This document shows, piece after piece, positions 43,601-55,847 of a stretch of DNA of 64,000 nucleotides. The notes below the pieces were generated by a model. The model did no database searches. It had not been told where the DNA came from and worked only from the letters and a program-made list of their open reading frames with translations. Each line of letters begins with the position of its first letter. Positions within the stretch are counted from its first letter, which is position 1. The DNA comes from Sebastes aleutianus (Eukaryota; Chordata; Actinopteri; Perciformes; Sebastidae): NCBI GenBank assembly GCA_916700875.1, contig CAKAKS010000143.1:1-64000 (forward strand), in the 5' to 3' direction. The position numbers were made by a program, and so were the translations under genes.

Positions 43601-44851
43601 GTATATTATAAGTGTGCCTGTATCATAGAAATCTAATTCTAGTTGTAGTTCTTTTCTCCCTCTTCTCACCTGCCCAATTGCTAATTTAGTAATTTCTTCC
43701 TGACACTCCTTTATCTCAATAGTGTCTTATTCCAATGCGTATTTAGCACCTCACTCCATCACGCTGTTTCGTACACAATAGTATACTTATTTAAGCAACT
43801 ATTGTTTCAGAACTCATTTATTCCTTTCAGTGGTCCACAGACGATCGTACCCCGTCCACCAGATCACACTGAGTGCCAATCCGGTATAGGATATAGAGTA
43901 CAACCTTCTTGCCAGTGATCAGAATACACTCACACACCCACACCCTCAGTGCAAGAGGAAATGCGTCTTCTCTACCAGGTCACGTTTAGGTGACGGTCCA
44001 GGACAGGTGTGCAACTCCTCCTCACCAAAGCAGGAGCTCTGTCTCCAATCACACTCACCAACACACACACTGGTTCTTACCTACTCCAACTATCCTGTAA
44101 ATCCCTGACCTATTTCTAGATTACAGCCCCTCAGGTGAAGAAACAAGAACTATTCTATATTCTACAGACAGATTACCCTGAACTGCCTCCTTTCCTGAGT
44201 GCCAAGGCTGCCTATTAGAATACTTATCCCATCTTGGATGACCTACCAATCCTGCAGAAACCTCCTTGTTGTAAACCTAGCTAGGAAAGCCGTCCATCCT
44301 CTGAATGCTCTAGGTCTCTAGTTTGTGGCTGTAAAGTTTCATGAGGCTGTGATTATCCTAGAGGTCACCACAGGTCATTTTACACAGTGAGGCCAAGTTT
44401 CAAAATGGGGACTAACATCATCACACATGAATACAGTTAGGCTCATTGGATCCACAAGAGTCTCAGCTTTACAGTGATACCCAATTTATGTAATTCTAAA
44501 ACTGTTTAGGGACCCCAGTATGCGGAATTATTCCAATACACCATTTTTAGAACAGGCAAAAATAACACATTTATACTGCATTAAAACAACTGCATGTTTT
44601 TTGCCCAAAACTGCAAATAGCTGTCATAAAGTGGGCAAGTCTGTAAAGGGGAGACCCGTGGGTACCCATAGAACGCATGTTCAGTCGCATATCTTGAGGT
44701 CAGAGGTTAAGGGGCCGCTTTGAAAATGGCCATGCCAGTTTTTCCTCAGCAAAATTTAACCCAAAGATAACGGAACCTGCTACAGCCTCTGAAAGACAGT
44801 AAAGTTGGTCAGGATCGCGTGGGTCTCAGAGAGTTAATGCAGTTACCCACT

Positions 44852-45695
44852 ATGGCCAAATACATCTCACAAGTTGATGTGTCCCTTGATGAAGCTGATG
44901 AGCAAAAGCTCCAACACCAAGGCTTCACGAGAATCGATGTTGATCTGAACAAGGGTGTAGGGGGAAAGGACATCTACATTTAGTACAAACGTGGGTCAGT
45001 ACCAATCACCAAGCTCCAAGTTACATTCAACAATGACATGGCTGCTGGATTGATCGATGCAGGGTACAAAAAGATCGATAAAAATCTCAATGCTGGAGCA
45101 AAAGGTGACTGTGTCTACCTTTGGTACTTCAGTGGGTCCGGAGAGTATGATACTCCCATAGTGGACATTGAGGTCTCTACAAATGCAGATAGTGAAGCCG
45201 TGAAGTTTCGGAATGACTTGGAGAGACTGGCCTGTGATCTGAACCGCAAGGCTGGAGGGAACTGGATCCACGCCTGGTTGAAGAGAGAGAAGAGAACCTA
45301 CATCTGTGATGTCACTGCCACGGATTCCTACGGAGCAGATTCCGACTACTTAAAGAATGGTTACATCCGTGTGGATGAAGATACTAACAAGGGTGCAGGA
45401 GGATCCGATGTCTTCATCTGGTACCGTCAGAGATCACCGACCCCGAGCGTGCACTCAGTGATCTGAATGTCTCCACTGATGATGCCGAGTATCATGCCCT
45501 TCAGCAACAAAAATACACGCCAGTGAGTTTTAACCTGAACGATGGGACCAAAGGGTACGCGGTGTACCTGTGGTACAAGAAAGACCAAGTCCACAATCCC
45601 ATTAAGGTGTTCACCCTGCTTCTCAACATGAAGGCTGTCCCAGTGTACGAGAAGGCTGGTGTCACTGTTATCGAAAGAAATCTCAGCAGCTCCTG
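44852..45695 (+). pseudogene. Captured MABP-like repeat protein fragment (unit 1)
   Basis: ATG 44852 opens a frame with repeats built on the pattern G-Y/F-x-x-I-D-x-D/N-L-N-x-G-A-x-G-x-x-x-Y-L-W-Y. Examples are GFTRIDVDLNKGVGGKDIYI, GYKKIDKNLNAGAKGDCVYL, GYIRVDEDTNKGAGGSDVFI and FNLNDGTKGYAVYLWYKKD. About five repeats are visible. A TAG (44981-44983) replaces a Trp codon in repeat 1, and a frameshift near 45425-45435 separates repeats 4 and 5. The last repeat is cut at SSS-stop (45693-45695). The pattern resembles the MABP beta-prism fold, an inference from the DLNKGAGG motif. No introns are visible in this stretch. The host source gene is unknown. Confidence 0.6.
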
Positions 45696-45955
45696 AAAAA
45701 ATCGCTCGAAAGCGCAATTAATTTGCTCCATAGGAATGAATGGCAAATTGACATGAAGAGAGCTCAAAAACACTCCTCTTTAGGGCCATTCAGAGTCGCC
45801 ATACTTTAACATAGAAAAATGATTCAAAGTTTAAACGGGTCACTAGACTTTGGACTTTATTGGGCCTATCATCCCCTTCTTATAACCTCACTATGGTCCT
45901 CAAACGCCCCCCAGCACCAGGCACACTGGTCAAAATTTCTTGCGAAATTTTCTAG

Positions 45956-48848
45956 TTCCAGTGTGCCTAGAAGCACAAGGCAAAGCCTTGTGCAAAGCAC
46001 ACTGGTCTATTATCCTGCGGGCTTAATTCTTCTTCTTCTGCCTAAACTTTGGCACGCTACAAGTCCCGCAGCGTTGCCAGCACATGTACAAAAAGTACAT
46101 CAAAACGTGCGGAATGATCGGGAATCGTGTGCTATGACCTGACTAAGAGATTCGCGCAGCGGTTTCCGAGAAAATCGCGCAAATGCGCGATTTTTTTGCT
46201 CCATTGGAATGCATTGAAAATCGACGTGAAGAGTGCTGAAAAGCACTCCTCTTTGGGGCCATACAGAGTCGCCATACTTTAACATAGAAATGTGATTAAA
46301 AGTTTAAACGGGTCACGAGACTTGGGACTTTATTTGGCCAAATGGAAATTTTTTGATAGCTGGCACGGTTTTCACGAAATCGCAGTTTACGTTTTGTGAA
46401 ATTTTCAGACCGTTTCAGATTTTATAATGGGAGTGTATTGCGTGGGTCGTTAAGGGCTAGAGCACGTGATGTCAGAGCTAGAGTGGAGCACAATTTCAAA
46501 ATCTTTTGGAAATTATCCGAATAAATTGCTCCTTAGCCCACAACGTCCACTCCTCATACACAATTAATACATCAAAACGTAGGTATTTTTGTGCCGGTCG
46601 CAGTCATATAGCTATGGAATCAGTCTGACTTACACATTTGGCGTCACATGCCTGAACGTGAAAGCAACTCCAGGCTCGGCTCCCATAGCGGCCCATATTA
46701 AATTTCACAGAATTTTATGGATCAGAGAAAAAAGTTACTACTTTTCGAAACTGCCGCCGAGGTCACATTTTTGAAACTACAGACCCAAATGTCGCACCAT
46801 TTGTTCATCAGAGACTCCTAACTGGTCTCATGAACAATCTAAGCGATAGGAGTCACGGTTTCTGTCGTAGAAGCACTTTTATGACATGTACGTCTCTGGT
46901 TAACTCCTATTATAAACTGCCCCGCTGCAGCAGTGGCCAATCACCACGGCAACTTTTGATTGCTGCTAGACAGCTGATATAAATTAGCCAATCAGAGCAG
47001 GCTGACTAACACACACACACATGCACACACACACACACACACACATTTTAACTATGTAACTCTTATCAGCAAATAGGCCTACAGAAGCGTACAGGCCTAC
47101 AGTTATAGGAGGAGCGAAGCTCTCTTTCCACTGTTCCAACAATCACAAACTCTGGTTTTGGTCAAAATAAACTCTTAATTCATAGCATCAACAGATAGAT
47201 ATTCAGTTTGTTCAGTTCAGTTCCGTTTTTTACCCCCAGAGTGACTCATTTTCTGAAACAAATCGATAAAGGATCTCTGTTCACTTTGTTCAGTTCACTT
47301 ATTTCGAGAGGAGTAGTCATCTTCTCAAACAAATCGATAGAGGATCTCTGAACAAGTCAACAGACCTAACATTTCTGACTGCATGGCGCTGTTGTGTGTG
47401 TTCGTGCGTGTGTGTTAATCTCCCGTCAGAGGGCGCAGAGGACAGAAGCTGCGCACAGTTTCAATGACACCAATAGGTTACTGTGTGTCACCTAGCATAG
47501 TTTTTATAGCATGACTAACTTGAGTTTTGAACTAATGTTTCCCGCCAGTAGGTGGCTAACCACGTGGGGTGTCTCCTTTAGTCACAGAGCAGTGTTAATG
47601 TAAATGTACTGTTTTGATTTCAAATGTAAACTCACTTTCATTGGGCAGACTATGAACCAATGTGTAACCTGTTGCTAGGGGTCAGGGGGGCGCCAGCAAC
47701 CAACCTGACGAATCTGATGACACTTCTCCAATTAAAGAACTCTGATTGGCTCTTTGTTTTGTGGCCTTCACTTAAATACAACAGGAGATCCCATCGTAAA
47801 TGCTGAACATATTTAATGTTTACGATTTGAAATCGGTGCGTCCAGGATGGACTTCCGAGCCGATTAGGGGATGTTTAAAACAGTGATAAAGTGTCAGCAG
47901 GCAGTATATTTTTGGCATCATTGGGAAAAAATTCCATAATAACCTTCCAGATTATTGTAATTCAATTGTTCTGAGAGAAAACTAGAGTTCTGCACGTCCT
48001 GCTGGCTCTGTTTTCAGGATTTTAAAAAATCTAGCCCGTGACAGGAGACTTTGACCAATCACAGGTAATTTCAGAGAGAGAGCATTCCTATTGGCTGTGC
48101 TCCGGTCATGTGACCGGAGCTTGGCGTTCTTTCACCAAATTTCACAATGGCAACGGCATCACAAACTTTCTCATTTTACAGCTAAACCGTACAGTACAAG
48201 ATGATTCTGAAAACCTCTGAGGCGAGAAATAGGCATTAACGTAACATAATATTGATTCATATTTGATCAGGTTACCTGTTTCATGCACTACTGTCACGAT
48301 ATAGCAACCGTTTTATAAAAATAACTTTTTATGAAATTAGCTGATTTTCCCTCCCAAAAGTAGAAGTAATTTTCTTTAATATAACTTATCCTTACCCCTC
48401 CAAGTCAAAATAAAGCTAATAGAATTGGTGTACATCATCTGAGCTGGGAACCTGAAGATTAATTTTAGATGCAGCTCAGACGCTATCCCATCTTGGATAA
48501 CCTACCAATCCTGCAGAAACCTCCTTATTGTAAACCTAGCTAGGAAAGCCATCCATGCTCTGAATGCTCCAGGTCTCTAGTTTGTGGTCAAGTTTCAAAA
48601 TGGGGACTAACATCATCACACATGAATACAGATGGGCTATTGGAGCTCAGGCGGTAGACACAAACACACACACAAGGTGTGGCCCAACGGTAGCTTTGGA
48701 GCTTCTTTTCCTAGGAAGTCAGAGGTTGAGAGTGACAACATTTCCTTAGAAGTAATCATGATTTTAATCCGGTTTTGTAAGGTAGTTTATTCTTTGGAAT
48801 ATCACCCACCACAAGTAGTGATTACCCAATGACATTTAACATCTCTGT

Positions 48849-48919
<71 letters not shown>

Positions 48920-49633
48920 TTTCCCAGCATTTAGTTTGTGACTTTGTTTTTGGGCTTGAGATCTCCGGTATATAAGTTTTGGTGGTTTTTGGTTTAAGTT
49001 AGACACTTTTGAGTTTAGACGGTTGAGCTGGGTGCGACGGCCCACTGCGTGGCTGGCCCAGCAACTTCCCCTTCTTTTGTTCATTTAACCGGGATCTCCA
49101 ACCTTTTGTTTACTCAGTTACATTTTTTATAGTTACTTTTGCTATAGTTACGCTTGTTTAATCTGTTTTCATCGCATCATTTGTGCTTTCCTGAATAACC
49201 AATTTGGATTCCGGTACATCCCTAATATAAATAAAGTTGTCTTTACTTTGCTGTGATGTTCATGACAACAGTTATTGTCTCTTTATCTGGATGGTTATAT
49301 TGTTTTAATTCTAAACACTTTTAGACAAGATAGAATTATAATAAATATATAGCACCATAGCATAGAACTTCACCTACTGCAAAAAATCTGTGCCATCATA
49401 AAGGTGAAATCATAAACTTTAACACACATGCACATGCCCACAGGGGTTCCCATTTAGTGTTTTGACAGTTCTGTGTAAGTCACGCCTGCTTTGAGTAAAA
49501 TAGATAACTGTGTGCTTGGCAGGACTTTTAGGAGAAGGTGTGTCTCAAGAAAAAAATGTTTTTCTTGATAATTCTTTCTCATGGGAACAAATGTGTGGGC
49601 GTGTGTGTGTGTCTTTGTGTGAACTGATTGTGT

Positions 49634-49667
<34 letters not shown>

Positions 49668-49678
49668 ACTAATTGTGT

Positions 49679-49722
<44 letters not shown>

Positions 49723-52090
49723 ACTGATTGTGTAAGTATATTATAAGTGTGACTGTATCATAGAAATCTAATTCTAGTTGTAGTTCTTTTCTCCCTCTTC
49801 TCACCTGCCCAATTGCTAATTTAGTAATTTCTTCCTGACACTCCTTTATCTCAATAGTGTCTTATTCCAATGCGTATTTAGCACCTCACTCCATCACGCT
49901 GTTTCGTACACAATAGTATACTTATTTAAGCAACTATTGTTTCAGAACTCATTTATTCCTTTCAGTGGTCCACAGACGATCGTACCCCGTCCACCAGATC
50001 ACACTGAGTGCCAATCCGGTATAGGATATAGAGTACAACCTTCTTGCCAGTGATCAGAATACACTCACACACCCACACCCTCAGTGCAAGAGGAAATGCG
50101 TCTTCTCTACCAGGTCACGTTTAGGTGACGGTCCAGGACAGGTGTGCAACTCCTCCTCACCAAAGCAGGAGCTCTGTCTCCAATCACACTCACCAACACA
50201 CACACTGGTTCTTACCTACTCCAACTATCCTGTAAATCCCTGACCTATTTCTAGATTACAGCCCCTCAGGTGAAGAAACAAGAACTATTCTATATTCTAC
50301 AGACAGATTACCCTGAACTGCCTCCTTTCCTGAGTGCCAAGGCTGCCTATTAGAATACTTATCCCATCTTGGATGACCTACCAATCCTGCAGAAACCTCC
50401 TTGTTGTAAACCTAGCTAGGAAAGCCGTCCATCCTCTGAATGCTCTAGGTCTCTAGTTTGTGGCTGTAAAGTTTCATGAGGCTGTGATTATCCTAGAGGT
50501 CACCACAGGTCATTTTACACAGTGAGGTCAAGTTTCAAAATGGGGACTAACATCATCACACATGAATACAGTTAGGCTCATTGGATCCACAAGAGTCTCA
50601 GCTTTACAGTGATACCCAATTTATGTAATTCTAAAACTGTTTAGGGACCCCAGTATGCGGAATTATTCCAATACACCATTTTTAGAACAGGCAAAAATAA
50701 CACATTTATACTGCATTAAAACAACTGCATGTTTTTTGCCCAAAACTGCAAATAGCTGTCATAAAGTGGGCAAGTCTGTAAAGGGGAGACCCGTGGGTAC
50801 CCATAGAACGCATGTTCAGTCGCATATCTTGAGGTCAGAGGTTAAGGGGCCGCTTTGAAAATGGCCATGCCAGTTTTTCCTCAGCAAAATTTAACCCAAA
50901 GATAACGGAACCTGCTACAGCCTCTGAAAGACAGTAAAGTTGGTCAGGATCGCGTGGGTCTCAGAGAGTTAATGCAGTTACCCACTATGGCCAAATACAT
51001 CTCACAAGTTGATGTGTCCCTTGATGAAGCTGATGAGCAAAAGCTCCAACACCAAGGCTTCACGAGAATCGATGTTGATCTGAACAAGGGTGTAGGGGGA
51101 AAGGACATCTACATTTAGTACAAACGTGGGTCAGTACCAATCACCAAGCTCCAAGTTACATTCAACAATGACATGGCTGCTGGATTGATCGATGCAGGGT
51201 ACAAAAAGATCGATAAAAATCTCAATGCTGGAGCAAAAGGTGACTGTGTCTACCTTTGGTACTTCAGTGGGTCCGGAGAGTATGATACTCCCATAGTGGA
51301 CATTGAGGTCTCTACAAATGCAGATAGTGAAGCCGTGAAGTTTCGGAATGACTTGGAGAGACTGGCCTGTGATCTGAACCGCAAGGCTGGAGGGAACTGG
51401 ATCCACGCCTGGTTGAAGAGAGAGAAGAGAACCTACATCTGTGATGTCACTGCCACGGATTCCTACGGAGCAGATTCCGACTACTTAAAGAATGGTTACA
51501 TCCGTGTGGATGAAGATACTAACAAGGGTGCAGGAGGATCCGATGTCTTCATCTGGTACCGTCAGAGATCACCGACCCCGAGCGTGCACTCAGTGATCTG
51601 AATGTCTCCACTGATGATGCCGAGTATCATGCCCTTCAGCAACAAAAATACACGCCAGTGAGTTTTAACCTGAACGATGGGACCAAAGGGTACGCGGTGT
51701 ACCTGTGGTACAAGAAAGACCAAGTCCACAATCCCATTAAGGTGTTCACCCTGCTTCTCAACATGAAGGCTGTCCCAGTGTACGAGAAGGCTGGTGTCAC
51801 TGTTATCGAAAGAAATCTCAGCAGCTCCTGAAAAAATCGCTCGAAAGCGCAATTAATTTGCTCCATAGGAATGAATGGCAAATTGACATGAAGAGAGCTC
51901 AAAAACACTCCTCTTTAGGGCCATTCAGAGTCGCCATACTTTAACATAGAAAAATGATTCAAAGTTTAAACGGGTCACTAGACTTTGGACTTTATTGGGC
52001 CTATCATCCCCTTCTTATAACCTCACTATGGTCCTCAAACGCCCCCCAGCACCAGGCACACTGGTCAAAATTTCTTGCGAAATTTTCTAG
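45956..52090 (+). mobile_element. Helitron-like unit 2
   Basis: 6135 bases with a complete 5' cruciform (45958-46006) and 3' hairpin plus CTAG (52063-52090). Nearly identical to unit 3 by eye. Differences are scattered single bases and microsatellite lengths. Confidence 0.72.
50987..51830 (+). pseudogene. Captured MABP-like repeat protein fragment (unit 2)
   Basis: Copy of the unit 1 fragment with the same TAG (51116-51118) and the same frameshift. The longest open part is 51173-51601 (142 codons). Shared lesions mean that the fragment was already dead, or became dead, before the array expanded. Confidence 0.6.
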
Positions 52091-54983
52091 TTCCAGTGTG
52101 CCTAGAAGCACAAGGCAAAGCCTTGTGCAAAGCACACTGGTCTATTATCCTGCGGGCTTAATTCTTCTTCTTCTGCCTAAACTTTGGCACGCTACAAGTC
52201 CCGCAGCGTTGCCAGCACATGTACAAAAAGTACATCAAAACGTGCGGAATGATCGGGAATCGTGTGCTATGACCTGACTAAGAGATTCGCGCAGCGGTTT
52301 CCGAGAAAATCGCGCAAATGCGCGATTTTTTTGCTCCATTGGAATGCATTGAAAATCGACGTGAAGAGTGCTCAAAAGCACTCCTCTTTGGGGCCATACA
52401 GAGTCGCCATACTTTAACATAGAAATGTGATTAAAAGTTTAAACGGGTCACGAGACTTGGGACTTTATTTGGCCAAATGGAAATTTTTTGATAGCTGGCA
52501 CGGTTTTCACGAAATCGCAGTTTACGTTTTGTGAAATTTTCAGACCGTTTCAGATTTTATAATGGGAGTGTATTGCGTGGGTCGTTAAGGGCTAGAGCAC
52601 GTGATGTCAGAGCTAGAGTGGAGCACAATTTCAAAATCTTTTGGAAATTATCCGAATAAATTGCTCCTTAGCCCACAACGTCCACTCCTCATACACAATT
52701 AATACATCAAAACGTAGGTATTTTTGTGCTGGTCGCAGTCATATAGCTATGGAATCAGTCTGACTTACACATTTGGCGTCACATGCCTGAACGTGAAAGC
52801 AACTCCAGGCTCGGCTCCCATAGCGGCCCATATTAAATTTCACAGAATTTTATGGATCAGAGAAAAAAGTTACTACTTTTCGAAACTGCCGCCGAGGTCA
52901 CATTTTTGAAACTACAGACCCAAATGTCGCACCATTTGTTCATCAGAGACTCCTAACTGGTCTCATGAACAATCTAAGCGATAGGAGTCACGGTTTCTGT
53001 CGTAGAAGCACTTTTATGACATGTACGTCTCTGGTTAACTCCTATTATAAACTGCCCCGCTGCAGCAGTGGCCAATCACCACGGCAACTTTTGATTGCTG
53101 CTAGACAGCTGATTCAAATTAGCCAATCAGAGCAGGCTGACTAACACACACACACATGCACACACACACACACACACACATTTTAACTATGTAACTCTTA
53201 TCAGCAAATAGGCCTACAGAAGCGTACAGGCCTACAGTTATAGGAGGAGCGAAGCTTTCTTTCCACTGTTCCAACAATCACAAACTCTGGTTTTGGTCAA
53301 AATAAACTCTTAATTCATAGCATCAACAGATAGATATTCAGTTTGTTCAGTTCAGTTCCGTTTTTTACCCCCAGAGTGACTCATTTTCTGAAACAAATCG
53401 ATAAAGGATCTCTGTTCACTTTGTTCAGTTCACTTATTTCGAGAGGAGTAGTCATCTTCTCGAACAAATCGATAGAGGATCTCTGAACAAGTCAACAGAC
53501 CTAACATTTCTGACTGCATGGCGCTGTTGTGTGTGTTCGTGCGTGTGTGTTAATCTCCCGTCAGAGGGCGCAGAGGACAGAAGCTGCGCACAGTTTCAAT
53601 GACACCAATAGGTTACTGTGTGTCACCTAGCATAGTTTTTATAGCATGACTAACTTGAGTTTTGAACTAATGTTTCCCGCCAGTAGGTGGCTAACCACGT
53701 GGGGTGTCTCCTTTAGTCACAGAGCAGTGTTAATGTAAATGTACTGTTTTGATTTCAAATGTAAACTCACTTTCATTGGGCAGACTATGAACCAATGTGT
53801 AACCTGTTGCTAGGGGTCAGGGGGGCGCCAGCAACCAACCTGACGAATCTGATGACACTTCTCCAATTAAAGAACTCTGATTGGCTCTTTGTTTTGTGGC
53901 CTTCACTTAAATACAACAGGAGATCCCATCGTAAATGCTGAACATATTTAATGTTTACGATTTGAAATCGGTGCGTCCAGGATGGACTTCCGAGCCGATT
54001 AGGGGATGTTTAAAACAGTGATAAAGTGTCAGCAGGCAGTATATTTTTGGCATCATTGGGAAAAAATTCCATAATAACCTTCCAGATTATTGTAATTCAA
54101 TTGTTCTGAGAGAAAACTAGAGTTCTGCACGTCCTGCTGGCTCTGTTTTCAGGATTTTAAAAAATCTAGCCCGTGACAGGAGACTTTGACCAATCACAGG
54201 TAATTTCAGAGAGAGAGCATTCCTATTGGCTGTGCTCCGGTCATGTGACCGGAGCTTGGCGTTCTTTCACCAGATTTCACAATGGCAACGGCATCACAAA
54301 CTTTCTCATTTTACAGCTAAACCGTACAGTACAAGATGATTCTGAAAACCTCTGAGGCGAGAAATAGGCATTAACGTAACATAATATTGATTCATATTTG
54401 ATCAGGTTACCTGTTTCATGCACTACTGTCACGATATAGCAACCGTTTTATAAAAATAACTTTTTATGAAATTAGCTGATTTTCCCTCCCAAAAGTAGAA
54501 GTAATTTTCTTTAATATAACTTATCCTTACCCCTCCAAGTCAAAATAAAGCTAATAGAATTGGTGTACATCATCTGAGCTGGGAACCTGAAGATTAATTT
54601 TAGATGCAGCTCAGACGCTATCCCATCTTGGATAACCTACCAATCCTGCAGAAACCTCCTTATTGTAAACCTAGCTAGGAAAGCCATCCATGCTCTGAAT
54701 GCTCCAGGTCTCTAGTTTGTGGTCAAGTTTCAAAATGGGGACTAACATCATCACACATGAATACAGATGGGCTATTGGAGCTCAGGCGGTAGACACAAAC
54801 ACACACACAAGGTGTGGCCCAACGGTAGCTTTGGAGCTTCTTTTCCTAGGAAGTCAGAGGTTGAGAGTGACAACATTTCCTTAGAAGTAATCATGATTTT
54901 AATCCGGTTTTGTAAGGTAGTTTATTCTTTGGAATATCACCCACCACAAGTAGTGATTACCCAATGACATTTAACATCTCTGT

Positions 54984-55029
<46 letters not shown>

Positions 55030-55750
55030 TACACATTTTCCCAGCATTTAGTTTGTGACTTTGTTTTTGGGCTTGAGATCTCCGGTATATAAGTTTTGGT
55101 GGTTTTTGGTTTAAGTTAGACACTTTTGAGTTTAGACGGTTGAGCTGGGTGCGACGGCCCACTGCGTGGCTGGCCCAGCAACTTCCCCTTCTTTTGTTCA
55201 TTTAACCGGGATCTCCAACCTTTTGTTTACTCAGTTACATTTTTTATAGTTACTTTTGCTATAGTTACGCTTGTTTAATCTGTTTTCATCGCATCATTTG
55301 TGCTTTCCTGAATAACCAATTTGGATTCCGGTACATCCCTAATATAAATAAAGTTGTCTTTACTTTGCTGTGATGTTCATGACAACAGTTATTGTCTCTT
55401 TATCTGGATGGTTATATTGTTTTAATTCTAAACACTTTTAGACAAGATAGAATTATAATAAATATATAGCACCATAGCATAGAACTTCACCTACTGCAAA
55501 AAATCTGTGCCATCATAAAGGTGAAATCATAAACTTTAACACACATGCACATGCCCACAGGGGTTCCCATTTAGTGTTTTGACAGTTCTGTGTAAGTCAC
55601 GCCTGCTTTGAGTAAAATAGATAACTGTGTGCTTGGCAGGACTTTTAGGAGAAGGTGTGTCTCAAGAAAAAAATGTTTTTCTTGATAATTCTTTCTCATG
55701 GGAACAAATGTGTGGGCGTGTGTGTGTGTCTTTGTGTGAACTGATTGTGT

Positions 55751-55792
<42 letters not shown>

Positions 55793-55803
55793 ACTAATTG
55801 TGT

Positions 55804-55847
<44 letters not shown>

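Larger units (their letters stand above)
40360..45955 (+). mobile_element. Helitron-like unit 1
   Basis: About 5.6 kb. It lacks roughly 530 bases near the 5' end compared with units 2 and 3, including the complete 5' cruciform and the CTGCCTAAACTTTGGCACGC region. Contents in order: family-specific 5' region, (AC)n at 40913-40965, unrecognised sequence, a dispersed repeat (about 41880-42260), (TA)n, (GT)n, an internal duplicate block, the MABP-like pseudogene, and the 3' hairpin end. Confidence 0.7.

Noticed and set aside
43427..43669. His/Thr-repeat reading frame
   Set aside because: Product of a (GT)n microsatellite. The length varies between the array units.
45427..45773. Minus-strand frames opposite the MABP-like fragment
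   Set aside because: They are shadows of the plus-strand repeat protein reading and the unit 3' end.
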